A stretch of 64,000 nucleotides of DNA from a virus. A program made the translations under genes and the position numbers. The notes beneath the pieces were generated by a model, which was given only the letters and a program-made list of their open reading frames with translations, had not been told where the DNA came from and searched no databases. Below are positions 1-8,587 of the stretch, one piece after another; position 1 is the stretch's first letter, and every line of letters starts with the position of its first letter. The stretch lies in the IMG/VR virus record IMGVR_UViG_3300014720_000014, positions 1-64,000 of that record, one strand, 5' to 3'.

Positions 1-1
1 C

Positions 2-769
2 CTCGACGGTGCTACGCAGTCATTAACTATGCTCACGGGAGCATTGACTAACAATGGCAAACTGATATTTGGAACTGCCGCAGGCAACAATGCCGGCGAT
101 GCCAATGCTATAGAACTCAAAGCTACAGACGGCGATGTCTATTTAACTTCCACCGAAAGCGTGAAGATCACTGTGGATGCCAATGACAGCAGTGCCCGTG
201 TATGGACTTTTGATCCTACTGGCGAGCTAACTGTTCCTGGTAATATTTCAAGAGTCGATGGCGGTGACTTAACTATATCCGCAGCGGCCAACATCTACAT
301 TGACAGTACCAACAACAGTAGTCTGTGGATAGGTACTGCCTCTAATACTGACAGCGTGATTCTAGGATCTAAGACAAACGGCAACGATGTGGCTGTGTTG
401 GGTGACCTACAGATCATCACCGGTGTATATGAAACATTTAGTTCCATAGCAGATGCCACAGGAGTGGTTACTCATAACTGTTCCAACGGACATATATTCT
501 ACCATACCAGCCCAGATGCCAACTGGACCGTGAATATAACCAACTTGAACTCTACACAAAACAGAGCCACTACTATTACCTGCATAATTTCACAGGGCGG
601 CACTGGCTATTATCCCAACGCACTACAGATCGCAGGAGCAGCACAGACTATCAATTGGCAGGGCAACACAACACCAACACCTAGCACAAACAGAACTGAT
701 GTGGTAACATTCAGTATCCTAAATACCAGCGGTGGTTATACCGTGCTGGGACAGCTGACAGGATTCTAA
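2..769 (+). CDS. Tail fibre-like virion protein, 5' end outside window
   Basis: The frame is open to the left edge of the window, so the first Met (position 29) is probably internal and the gene is partial. The visible part is rich in Asn, Thr, Ser and Gly with short beta-type repeats (for example TDGDVYLTSTESVKITVDAN), as in fibrous tail proteins. The last about 105 residues form a domain of the kind that ends many marine T4-like phage fibre proteins (an NCSNGHIFYH start and a VLGQLTGF end). It is followed at once by two more structural genes. A role in host adsorption is inferred, not shown. Confidence 0.8.
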   Translation, partial: LDGATQSLTMLTGALTNNGKLIFGTAAGNNAGDANAIELKATDGDVYLTSTESVKITVDANDSSARVWTFDPTGELTVPGNISRVDGGDLTISAAANIYIDSTNNSSLWIGTASNTDSVILGSKTNGNDVAVLGDLQIITGVYETFSSIADATGVVTHNCSNGHIFYHTSPDANWTVNITNLNSTQNRATTITCIISQGGTGYYPNALQIAGAAQTINWQGNTTPTPSTNRTDVVTFSILNTSGGYTVLGQLTGF

Positions 770-770
770 T

Positions 771-2162
771 ATGTTTAGTAGTTTCTCAGGTTCATTTAAG
801 TTTGGTCGTAGGCGAGTAGCGGCAGCTACACCTGCTGCTCTAGTGCTGGGACTAGATGCTAATACCTACAGCGGATCAGGTGCTTGGTTAGACAGCACTG
901 CCAACGACAATGATGCTACCATAGTTCAGAGTCCAACTTACAGTTCTTTACAGGCCGGATATTTTACATTCGATGGCGGAACTGCGTCACCTCCTGGATC
1001 TGTTGATAGTTTTTCTGTAGCTGATTCAGCATCCTTACATCCTAGTTCGGGAATATCTATCATAATGTGGATCTATATCAGCGTTATTCCTAATGCCGAT
1101 CCTAATCTATTATTCACTAAAAGAACTACCACCGGTGACGGATTAGTAGGGTTCTACAATCAAACATTATATAGATTTAGAATAGGAACTTCGGGCACTG
1201 GCACGGGCAATTCTTTGGACTGGACCACATCGCCTACTGTAGGAGCCTGGCAACAGATTGTAGTAACTGTAGGTGCTGCTGGTGGTAAGATCTACAAAGA
1301 TGGGATATTGGTAAGAAACGATACAAACTATGTGGGAAACTTTGCTAACATCAGTACAACAGAATCCTTGCTAATTGGAGACTGTAAACCTCTTAGTTCA
1401 GGAGTAAATGGTTTCCGAGGCAGAATGAGTATTTTCCAAGTATACAATGGTGTGCTAACTGCTGATGAAGTTGTAACAGAATTTAACAAATACCGAGCAC
1501 GATATGGCCTAGAAGCCATAGGTGTGGCGGCAACAGATCAACAATTATACCTGATCCCAGGAGCTTATTCTGGATCAGGTACTAGCTGGACTGATAATAG
1601 CCCCAATGCCTATACTACAACATTGGTAGGTTCGCCTACATTTAACACCACTTACTTTAACTTCCCTAATACCTCGGCTAGGTATATTGACACCAATCAA
1701 AGTATAAGTTCAGAATCATTTAGTGTGGGCATTTGGTTTAGAACTTCAGCCACGGGTATTAAAATGACTCTGTGTAAAGAGACTACAGGAGGCTGGCCTT
1801 GGAACTATCGTATTTGGTTCAATGGGGGTCAGATCGTAGGAGACATAGCCAACGGTGCTGGATCTAGTGAAAGTATTACCAGTCCTTTAACAACTTATAA
1901 CAACGGTGCTTGGCACTTAGTAATGTTCACTAGAGATTCATCTAATCTGCGCTTATATGTCAATGGGGTTGAGGTCGCTAACAGTGCCGCAAGTCTAGCC
2001 ACAGTTTCTAACAGTCAAGAAGTATGGATTGGACGAAGTGCATTTGCTGGTGCTTATCAATGGGTTGGGGATCTTGGAGAAGCCTTTATCTATAGCAGAG
2101 TACTAACTGCCAGTGAAATACTAGCAAACTACAATGCTACTAAACCAGCATACGGATTATAA
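771..2162 (+). CDS. Virion protein with two LamG/concanavalin A-like domains
   Basis: 463 aa. Two tandem jelly-roll (LamG-type) lectin domains are visible. The first covers about residues 24-245 and opens with LVLGLDANTYSGSG. The second covers about 255-460 and opens with LYLIPGAYSGSG. Each has the family pattern of a W.D.S/N strand near the start, a conserved (Y/W)FNF or FTFDGG strand and a late LYVNG/IYKDG strand followed by LLIGD/VWIGRS. Such domains bind glycans or mediate adhesion. It starts one base after the fibre gene stop, so it is probably co-transcribed and carried on the tail. Ligand unknown. Confidence 0.85.
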   Translation: MFSSFSGSFKFGRRRVAAATPAALVLGLDANTYSGSGAWLDSTANDNDATIVQSPTYSSLQAGYFTFDGGTASPPGSVDSFSVADSASLHPSSGISIIMWIYISVIPNADPNLLFTKRTTTGDGLVGFYNQTLYRFRIGTSGTGTGNSLDWTTSPTVGAWQQIVVTVGAAGGKIYKDGILVRNDTNYVGNFANISTTESLLIGDCKPLSSGVNGFRGRMSIFQVYNGVLTADEVVTEFNKYRARYGLEAIGVAATDQQLYLIPGAYSGSGTSWTDNSPNAYTTTLVGSPTFNTTYFNFPNTSARYIDTNQSISSESFSVGIWFRTSATGIKMTLCKETTGGWPWNYRIWFNGGQIVGDIANGAGSSESITSPLTTYNNGAWHLVMFTRDSSNLRLYVNGVEVANSAASLATVSNSQEVWIGRSAFAGAYQWVGDLGEAFIYSRVLTASEILANYNATKPAYGL

Positions 2163-2163
2163 C

Positions 2164-2171
2164 GGTAAATA
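2164..2171 (+). promoter_or_regulatory. Candidate T4-type late promoter (GGTAAATA)
   Basis: GGTAAATA lies 20 bases before the ATG at 2191 in a short intergenic gap. It matches six of eight bases of the T4 late consensus TATAAATA and belongs to a recurrent set in this window. Confidence 0.4.
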
Positions 2172-2190
2172 TTAAAAAGAGAGCGTAATT

Positions 2191-2766
2191 ATGGCCATAC
2201 AAACAATCAATATCGGAAATGTAGTAAACGACGGGCTAGGCGATGACCTACGAACTGCATTCCAAAAAGTAAATGCCAACTTCACTGATTTGTCGGCACA
2301 GCTGACTATAACTGCATCCAACATAGGGGTTTCAGGAGTTGGAGTGTTTAAACAAAAGACTGGAACTAATCTCGAATTTAAGAATCTCGTTAGCGGTACA
2401 AAAATGCTTCTTAATGACACTGGTACAGCCATTATAATGAATAATACTGCTCCGGATGCTTTTATACGATTTGACACCGATTCGGGTAATGTTCAGGCCA
2501 GTTCTTATCAACAGTTAACATTGGGTGGTGCATCTGCTTCAGGAGCGACGACAAGTAGAAAAGATATAGAAGTTTCTGCTTTTGGTTCTACGGTTTCATT
2601 CAGGACCAGTATACCAATCACTGACATTTTAACTTCTTATGATTTTGGTAAGATAACTGGTGATTTGAATAATTCTCTACAAGCTCTTTTCGCAGCATCA
2701 AATATGGATTTTGGCACCATAGGACTACCTTCTACAGTTAGTATTGATTGTGGTGCTATTATATAA
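2191..2766 (+). CDS. Virion structural protein (baseplate/tail type)
   Basis: 191 aa. The N-terminus (IQTINIGNVVNDGLGDDLR then TAFQKVNANF) is a recurrent opening of structural proteins in marine T4-like phages and probably an oligomerisation or attachment segment. The same type of opening (DNFDTIKTNF) occurs in the gene at 5250. The rest is beta-rich with no catalytic motif. It is preceded by AAAAGAGAGCG as ribosome site. Placement among fibre and Ig-like genes supports a tail or baseplate role; the exact part cannot be named. Confidence 0.75.
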   Translation: MAIQTINIGNVVNDGLGDDLRTAFQKVNANFTDLSAQLTITASNIGVSGVGVFKQKTGTNLEFKNLVSGTKMLLNDTGTAIIMNNTAPDAFIRFDTDSGNVQASSYQQLTLGGASASGATTSRKDIEVSAFGSTVSFRTSIPITDILTSYDFGKITGDLNNSLQALFAASNMDFGTIGLPSTVSIDCGAII

Positions 2767-2778
2767 GGAGCAGTCCAG

Positions 2779-5253
2779 ATGATTACCTGGATTACACCTG
2801 CAGGAAGTTTAGGTTTACTAACCGAACGGATTATCATCGATATACCTTTATCTGCTAGTTCAGACATAGGTCCAATAACATTCACATTAATAGCCGGATC
2901 ATTACCTAGAGGTTTGAGGTTGAGCAATAGTTCAATCAAAGGCTCGCCGACAGAAGTTAAAGTGTATACAACAAGTAAGTTTGTAATTAGAGCTAGTGAT
3001 GGTATCGATTTGGAAGATAGAACTTTTAATATCTCAGTAGATGGTTCAGATAAACCGATATGGCTTACTCAAGAAGGTTTTTTAAATGTTGGGCCGGCTA
3101 ACGCTTATTTCGTCTTAGATAATGCCAAAGTTGATTTTCAATTAGAAGCCACAGACCCAGATCTAATAGCAGAAGATAATTTAGAATTCTATCTAGTACC
3201 CAACGGCGGACTATTACCTCCAGGACTATCTCTCAGTAGAGACGGTATTATATCTGGATATACAGATCCTATTTTCGCTTTAGAGTATCAAGGTAATCCG
3301 TTTGGAGGATACGATACTGCGCCATTAGACATAGTACCGATAGATTTTGCCGAAGCTAGATCAAACGGTTTTGATACATTTTTTTACGATAGTCAAGTTT
3401 TTGATTATAATGATCCTAGCCGAATACCTAGAAGACTGAGTAGAATTTATACCTTTATAGTTGCTGTTACGGACGGAGTATATACTGAAACTAGATTATT
3501 TAAAATTTATGTAGTAACCGAAGAATTCTTACAGGCTGATAATTCCATAGTCCAAGTTGATACAAATCTCTTTACTTCGGATGCAAACAGTAATAGAACG
3601 CCTATATGGATCACTGGATCTAATCTAGGAAGATTTAGAGCCAATAACTATGTAACAATTTTTCTGGATGTTTATGATCCTCCGACTTTGTCCGGAACTA
3701 TAACATATTTCTTAGTGCCCACTAATCCAGATAATTCTGTCAGCACTTTGCCTCCGGGAATGACTCTAGATAGTATTACTGGGGAGATAGCAGGCAAAGT
3801 TCCATATCAAGCCAGAGTCAGTAGATCATATGTGTTTACGATAAGAGCTGTGAATTTTCCCACAGCTTTGGCTTATGCAGATTATATATTAAAGGGAAGT
3901 TGGAATTTATCAGTAAATTATTTTGTTAATGATGCAGTAGTTTACCTAGGTATAATTTATATTTGTAAAGTGGCGAACCGGGGAAGATTACCTACTGATA
4001 CAGAATTTTGGATCCCAGGCGTGTCTAGTGCTGACAAAACATTTACAGTGGAGCTGATAGGTGAAATAGAAAGCGCAGTTCGTTGGATATCTGATATTGA
4101 TCTAGGAACTATAAAACCTAATCAACCGAGTCAATTATACGTAGAAGCCGAAAGTCTGTTGTACGGCGGAAGAATAGGCTACGAATGGGTTAGCGGAACG
4201 TTGCCGGCCGGCTTGACATTTTTAGGCAACGGAATTATAGAAGGCAAAATAAAACAATTTGCCGATGACGTCGGTCCCGGACTAACTAGATTTTATGAAC
4301 GTACCGATAGTTTAAATAATTTGGAAGATAGTTCTACATTGTCAAAAGATTTTGGTGGAACATTCGATGGTGGAGATACTTCGTTTGATAGAAAGTTTAC
4401 ATTTACAATTAGAGCAAGAGATAGTGTTAATTTTGCAACGTTGAATAAAACTTTTTATTTTTTAGTGATAGCCGATACTACAAAAACTTTTGCAAATTTA
4501 TATGTGAAAGCATTTCAATCGAAATCTAAAAGATTAAAATGGTATAATTTTATCACTGATGCTGTAATTTTTAAATCTGATGATATTTATAGATACGGTG
4601 ATCCTAATTTTGGTATACAGACCAATTTAAATGTTCTGATATACGCAGGTATAGAAAGCGTAGAAGCAGTCAAGTATGTACAGGCTATCAGTCGAAATCA
4701 TTACAGAAAACAGTTAAGATTTGGTGATCTAAGAGTATCTAAGGCTAAAGATCCTATCACACAGGAAACGATATACGAAGTAATATACGTTGATGTTGTA
4801 GATCAATATGAAAAAAATGGGCTGAGTATTAGTGATACTATTCATTTGGCTGACGATATAAAAAGTAAGGTTCTAATCAGTTATGATGCTATTAAAGTAG
4901 ACAGTGATATTCCTTTTGTCAGCGACAGCGATCATCAAAGAATATTCCCGAATTCAGTTAAGAATATGCGAAAACGTATAGCATCTGTTGGAACAAATGA
5001 TAGAGAATTTCTTCCGTTATGGATGCGCAGCATACAAGATACAGCATCGTATGAATTAGGTTATACCAAAGCTCTTATCCTTTGCTACTGCAAACCTGGA
5101 AGATCTGATTTGGTTTTATCAAGGATAGAACAGTCAAATTTTGATTTTAAACAAATTGACTTTGAAATAGATAGATACTTAATAGATATTATCGACGGAC
5201 AAATAGAGGATAAATACCTTGTATTTCCGCAACGTGGAGAAAAATTACCGTGA
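2779..5253 (+). CDS. Large virion protein with He_PIG Ig-like repeats and a CBM5/12-like module
   Basis: 824 aa. At least four putative-Ig (He_PIG) repeats can be seen by their signature of a Phe/Tyr strand, a LPxGLxL turn and an IxGxP/T end: near residues 33-61, 135-165, 309-345 and 465-495 (SLPRGLRL, LLPPGLSL, TLPPGMTL, TLPAGLTF). Between the third and fourth, at about 373-412, is a carbohydrate-binding-like module (WNLSVNYFVNDAVVY, later IYICKV and FW). The C-terminal third has no recognised domain. SD AAGGAG. Probably a tail or baseplate protein that meets cell-surface glycans; the ligand is unknown. Confidence 0.8.
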   Translation: MITWITPAGSLGLLTERIIIDIPLSASSDIGPITFTLIAGSLPRGLRLSNSSIKGSPTEVKVYTTSKFVIRASDGIDLEDRTFNISVDGSDKPIWLTQEGFLNVGPANAYFVLDNAKVDFQLEATDPDLIAEDNLEFYLVPNGGLLPPGLSLSRDGIISGYTDPIFALEYQGNPFGGYDTAPLDIVPIDFAEARSNGFDTFFYDSQVFDYNDPSRIPRRLSRIYTFIVAVTDGVYTETRLFKIYVVTEEFLQADNSIVQVDTNLFTSDANSNRTPIWITGSNLGRFRANNYVTIFLDVYDPPTLSGTITYFLVPTNPDNSVSTLPPGMTLDSITGEIAGKVPYQARVSRSYVFTIRAVNFPTALAYADYILKGSWNLSVNYFVNDAVVYLGIIYICKVANRGRLPTDTEFWIPGVSSADKTFTVELIGEIESAVRWISDIDLGTIKPNQPSQLYVEAESLLYGGRIGYEWVSGTLPAGLTFLGNGIIEGKIKQFADDVGPGLTRFYERTDSLNNLEDSSTLSKDFGGTFDGGDTSFDRKFTFTIRARDSVNFATLNKTFYFLVIADTTKTFANLYVKAFQSKSKRLKWYNFITDAVIFKSDDIYRYGDPNFGIQTNLNVLIYAGIESVEAVKYVQAISRNHYRKQLRFGDLRVSKAKDPITQETIYEVIYVDVVDQYEKNGLSISDTIHLADDIKSKVLISYDAIKVDSDIPFVSDSDHQRIFPNSVKNMRKRIASVGTNDREFLPLWMRSIQDTASYELGYTKALILCYCKPGRSDLVLSRIEQSNFDFKQIDFEIDRYLIDIIDGQIEDKYLVFPQRGEKLP

Positions 5254-5831
5254 CTAGCAACATCAATTATATAGCGATCAATGAAAACTTTCCTGTAGCA
5301 GGGCAAGATAACGATACTCAGGTATTTCGTGATAATTTTGATACAATTAAAACTAATTTTCAATCTGCTAAAACTGAAATTGAAGATCTTCAGGATAATT
5401 CGGCGAGATTAGATCAATCGAATGATTATGGATATTTTACCCAGACATCTTTGATTCTACAAGATTCGTATCTAAGAAAAAAAGATTATGGAGCCACTAT
5501 TACAGCAATTACACAGGAAATATCATTTAAACAAGCTCTATATCACATAATTAAATTCGGTAATAACTGCGCTCTTTCGTTTATCGAATTTCCAACTGCT
5601 GCTGTATCAGTAGAGGGTTTAGGCAGTTTAGGAAAAGCTACTTTAGAGCTTTACGGAGATGGAACTGCAAGAACACTGACATTTACTGCATCCGGAATCA
5701 CTGTAATTAAAAAATCTTCTTCATTCCCGGTTTCATTGACAGTAACATCCGCAACCAATCCCACTTTGATAGAAGTGTGGCAACACAGTACTAATGTTAT
5801 ATTCCTTAACTATCTGGGAACTTTTGCCTAA
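5250..5831 (+). CDS. Virion structural protein
   Basis: 193 aa. It begins with GTG overlapping the TGA of the previous gene (GTGA) with GTGGAGA upstream, so translation is likely coupled. The N-terminal stretch (NYIAINENFPVAGQDNDTQ followed by DNFDTIKTNF) resembles the opening of the 2191 product. The C-terminal domain, about residues 90-193, ends TLIEVWQHSTNVIFLNYLG, a fold repeated in tail proteins of this phage group. Function is inferred from context. Confidence 0.75.
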   Translation: MTSNINYIAINENFPVAGQDNDTQVFRDNFDTIKTNFQSAKTEIEDLQDNSARLDQSNDYGYFTQTSLILQDSYLRKKDYGATITAITQEISFKQALYHIIKFGNNCALSFIEFPTAAVSVEGLGSLGKATLELYGDGTARTLTFTASGITVIKKSSSFPVSLTVTSATNPTLIEVWQHSTNVIFLNYLGTFA

Positions 5832-6061
5832 TGTTTCATCCTCTCGAGTCAAATCTCAGCGATCTAAAAGATCAAGAAGTTGAAAATAAATTAATCGAAT
5901 TAAACAGAAAATATCATACCGCCGCAAGATTAGGACATACTGATCTCTTGACACAATTATCAACATTTATTACAATATATAGAGACGAATTACAGAAAAG
6001 ATACGCTCAAAAATTGAAAAATACAGATGATGATTTAGGTCAATTGATCAATGTCGACTAA
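5831..6061 (+). CDS. Small conserved-type protein, unknown
   Basis: 76 aa, mostly helical and charged (LSDLKDQEVENKLIELNRKY). No domain recognised. The ATG overlaps the previous stop and the 3' end overlaps the next gene by 11 bases, so it sits in the same transcript as the structural genes. Could be a small assembly or regulatory protein; no direct evidence. Confidence 0.7.
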   Translation: MFHPLESNLSDLKDQEVENKLIELNRKYHTAARLGHTDLLTQLSTFITIYRDELQKRYAQKLKNTDDDLGQLINVD

Positions 6062-6521
6062 TAACATAGACCAATTAATTACAGGCATATTGAAATATGG
6101 GCCAGATATTTTGGAACATACTTTATGCTCTGAAGATTTAACTGACTACATTGATAAAATATATCAAGAACATCTAGATTACCCAGTCCCCCCTACTACA
6201 ATTTATAAAACTAATTGGTTTATTCCTCAAGAATATAAAGATCTAGATATTGAACAATATTTAATAAGTGTGTGTCCTAACGAAAATCTTGATAGATTAT
6301 CACAAGAATTAGAATTATACCGAGAAAATGAGATGATTCCTGTGCTGAAAACTATGAAATATATAGTAGATACGCTTAGAAAAAACAATATAGTTTGGGG
6401 TGTGGGCAGAGGATCTAGTGTATCAAGTTATGCGCTCTATTTGTTGGGAGTACATAAGATCAACAGTGTTAAATATAGACTGCCGTTAGACGAATTCTTT
6501 AAAGGAGAACAAAATGGGTAG
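6051..6521 (+). CDS. DnaE-like (DNA polymerase III alpha) palm-entry fragment protein
   Basis: 156 aa. Residues about 116-150 carry the signature that opens the DnaE/PolC palm: GVGRGSSVSSYALYLLGV then a K-Y-R-L-P-L-D-E-F-F run, matching the family pattern GxGRGS..S...Y.LGI..I.P..Y.L.FERF. The catalytic aspartates of the DnaE palm would lie downstream, but the gene ends here, and no PHP motif is visible before it. It is therefore not a polymerase by itself. It may be a domesticated nucleotide- or DNA-binding piece. The phage has its own family B polymerase at 28533. Confidence 0.7.
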   Translation: MSTNNIDQLITGILKYGPDILEHTLCSEDLTDYIDKIYQEHLDYPVPPTTIYKTNWFIPQEYKDLDIEQYLISVCPNENLDRLSQELELYRENEMIPVLKTMKYIVDTLRKNNIVWGVGRGSSVSSYALYLLGVHKINSVKYRLPLDEFFKGEQNG

Positions 6522-6744
6522 AACATACACAAGTGTAAGAGGTAAAGAAATTGATATGGAAAAATTAACTCTTAGACATGAAAAAACACCAGCAGTAGGA
6601 AACATGAAAGTAAATGCTAGAGGAGATGAACTAGGCGACGGTGGTAAGATAATTCGCACTAGAGAACAAGTATTAGCAGATTACTATGCACAGAATCCTA
6701 ACGCTATGCGCGAAGAAGTTGCTACTAGAGCAAATAAAAAATGA
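6514..6744 (+). CDS. Small conserved-type phage protein, unknown
   Basis: 76 aa, charged, with a good SD (AAAGGAG) inside the end of the previous gene. The N-terminus MGRTYTSVRGKEIDMEKL and the QVLADYYAQNP segment are not from a domain I can name. It lies directly before the GroES-like gene, with an 8-base gap. Confidence 0.7.
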   Translation: MGRTYTSVRGKEIDMEKLTLRHEKTPAVGNMKVNARGDELGDGGKIIRTREQVLADYYAQNPNAMREEVATRANKK

Positions 6745-6752
6745 GGAATTAA

Positions 6753-7145
6753 ATGTACGACATAAAAAATATCACTGTAAGACCTCTATCCAGAGATATA
6801 CTAGTTTATAATATGGATATAGGTGAACAAAAAACAGCAGGCGGGATAGTAATTCAAAGTGATGACGGTAAGTCTCATGGAATTAAACCTAGGTGGGCTC
6901 AGATTTATAAAATCGGTAGCGATTGCGAAATAGATGCAGCTCCAGGTCAATGGATATTGATCGAACATGGTAGATGGACTAGAAAGATTAAGATTGATGA
7001 TGGTGATGGTATAAAAGAAATACAAAAAGTTGAAACATCATCAGTATTAGCTGTAGCTGACTATCGACCTAATGATGTTTATCTAGGTCAAGAATTTGCT
7101 AACGGATCAAGCTTCAATGTTCGGCCAGAAGATTTCTCTAGATGA
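6753..7145 (+). CDS. GroES-like co-chaperonin (T4 gp31 type)
   Basis: 130 aa. The beginning (ITVRPLSRDILVYNMDIGE, then KTAGGIVI) matches GroES beta strands and the stretch running into the mobile loop that docks on GroEL. A long insertion and C-terminal tail make it longer than host GroES (about 97 aa), as is usual in T4-like phages. It would pair with host GroEL, as gp31 does for folding of the T4 major capsid protein. The family call rests on the N-terminal pattern; strands further in are divergent. Confidence 0.75.
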   Translation: MYDIKNITVRPLSRDILVYNMDIGEQKTAGGIVIQSDDGKSHGIKPRWAQIYKIGSDCEIDAAPGQWILIEHGRWTRKIKIDDGDGIKEIQKVETSSVLAVADYRPNDVYLGQEFANGSSFNVRPEDFSR

Positions 7146-7381
7146 TCGATGATAATGAAAACACTGTAGCTGAATTAGCACATCGGCTACACTCATTATC
7201 AAGAAAATGTAACAATCCATATCTACACGATTCTGAATCATTCGAATTCAAAAAAGACCTATATCTAATCAAAGACTTAGTAGATGATGCGTTAGTATCA
7301 ACCAAATATTTTGGTGAAATGGAACATCAATGGTTGACAGAGCGTGATAAAAAACGTATCATTAAAATACTTAAATCATAG
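7142..7381 (+). CDS. Small protein, unknown
   Basis: 79 aa, acidic-helical, no recognised domain. The ATG overlaps the TGA of the GroES-like gene (ATGA), so translation is probably coupled. Ends with a basic KKRIIKILKS. Confidence 0.7.
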   Translation: MIDDNENTVAELAHRLHSLSRKCNNPYLHDSESFEFKKDLYLIKDLVDDALVSTKYFGEMEHQWLTERDKKRIIKILKS

Positions 7382-7390
7382 GAAAATATT

Positions 7391-7792
7391 ATGACCAATC
7401 CTTTTAGGGATCAAGAAAAATTCATGTTGGCTTCGAATCAATCCGTAGATCGAGGTAATACTGATCAGTTCAACATGTATCTAAAATTAATTGAGGAAGA
7501 AGCAGAAGAATTAAATCAAGCTATCCTTAATAAGGATAGAGTAGAAATGCTAGACGCACTCATAGATATGATAGTAGTTACTATCGGTGCTATTCATAGC
7601 ATGGGCGCAGATGCCGAAGGAGCATGGAACGAAGTCATGCGTACTAATTTTGCCAAAATCGATCCTGCCACAGAGAAAGTTAAAAAAAGAGAAGATGGTA
7701 AAGTTTTAAAACCAGAAGGATGGCAACCTCCTGTATTAAAAACGTATCTTTCTAAAGAAGAATCCTATATCAAACAAGGATTAGAACAATGA
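7391..7792 (+). CDS. MazG-like nucleotide pyrophosphohydrolase
   Basis: 133 aa. All-alpha MazG/PRA-PH fold pattern: the metal-binding EEEAEELNQA at about residues 35-44, then EMLDALIDMIVV at 52-63 giving the second acidic pair, and GAWNEVMRTNFAKID later. The family hydrolyses nucleoside or modified nucleotide triphosphates to monophosphates. Substrate cannot be read from sequence. The neighbouring cytidylyltransferase and dCMP deaminase fit a nucleotide-metabolism block. Confidence 0.8.
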   Translation: MTNPFRDQEKFMLASNQSVDRGNTDQFNMYLKLIEEEAEELNQAILNKDRVEMLDALIDMIVVTIGAIHSMGADAEGAWNEVMRTNFAKIDPATEKVKKREDGKVLKPEGWQPPVLKTYLSKEESYIKQGLEQ

Positions 7793-8223
7793 AGATCGGG
7801 TTTACCTGTTCTACCTTTGATCTATTTCACGCAGGTCATTTGCTGATGTTAGAAGAAGCAAAAAAACAATGTGATTATTTAATTGTAGGATTGCAAACTG
7901 ACCCAACCATCGATCGTCCAGAAACAAAGAATAAACCGATTCAATCGTTATTTGAAAGATTTGTACAACTTAAAGCCTGCAAATACATCGACGAAATCAT
8001 TCCATATTCGACTGAAAAAGAGTTGGTAGACATCTTGCTTTCTTATCCTATTAATGTTAGAATATTAGGAGATGAATATCAAGATAAAGATTTCACTGGA
8101 CGTTGGGAATGCGAAGCCAAAGGTATTGAATTTTATTTCAACAAGCGCGAACATTCTTTTTCAACAACGGAACTTAGAAATCGCGTAGTAGCTATAGAAG
8201 TAGAAAAAGGATTACAACAATGA
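7789..8223 (+). CDS. Glycerol-3-phosphate cytidylyltransferase-like (TagD-type) nucleotidyltransferase
   Basis: 144 aa, the usual size of TagD-type enzymes. GFTCSTFDLFHAGHLLMLEEA at the start holds the HxGH motif (H14, H17), and FSTTELRNR near residues 125-133 is the second nucleotide-binding motif. The family transfers CMP from CTP to a small phosphate such as glycerol-3-phosphate; the acceptor is not certain. It overlaps MazG by an ATGA. Might prepare sugar or lipid-head intermediates for the glycosyltransferases elsewhere in the window. Confidence 0.8.
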   Translation: MKIGFTCSTFDLFHAGHLLMLEEAKKQCDYLIVGLQTDPTIDRPETKNKPIQSLFERFVQLKACKYIDEIIPYSTEKELVDILLSYPINVRILGDEYQDKDFTGRWECEAKGIEFYFNKREHSFSTTELRNRVVAIEVEKGLQQ

Positions 8224-8423
8224 ACATGGATGTAGCAGCGGTCTTTTTAGCTAGTAGTATCTTGACAATGCTAGCCGCAATAGTATGGGTTATGGCGATT
8301 TTGGTTATTAATAATCTCATCCATAAGTATTGGAAACCAATCGGATTGTATAAAATGATTGACCCAAATCAAAGATTCGCTGAGCCGCGTGAATTAGAAA
8401 AAATAGACAAGGATAAAAAATGA
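8220..8423 (+). CDS. Small membrane protein, unknown
   Basis: 67 aa. One strong hydrophobic segment, about residues 6-33 (AAVFLASSILTMLAAIVWVM), followed by a charged tail ending in KDKK. No signal peptidase site is evident. ATGA overlap with the previous gene. Confidence 0.7.
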   Translation: MNMDVAAVFLASSILTMLAAIVWVMAILVINNLIHKYWKPIGLYKMIDPNQRFAEPRELEKIDKDKK

Positions 8424-8587
8424 ATATTCAACCCAAAGATACGAGTAAGGGTCATTTTTATGTAAGTCTTGTAAAGAGTGGTTTTAGGATTCTAGCAGGA
8501 GCCAATATCTGTTTCGGAAATTTAATTGTTGGTGGTTCTTTAATTATTGTAGCCGAAATGTTAGGCATTGTAGAGGAATTGGTATGA
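8420..8587 (+). CDS. Short hydrophobic protein, 55 aa
   Basis: A 55-residue frame starts with an ATG overlapping the previous TGA and ends with a TGA overlapping the ATG of the clamp-loader gene (8584), filling the gap exactly. A membrane segment is likely at about residues 27-50 (GANICFGNLIVGGSLIIVAE). The double 4-base overlap is the best evidence that it is a real gene. Function unknown. Confidence 0.65.
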   Translation: MNIQPKDTSKGHFYVSLVKSGFRILAGANICFGNLIVGGSLIIVAEMLGIVEELV

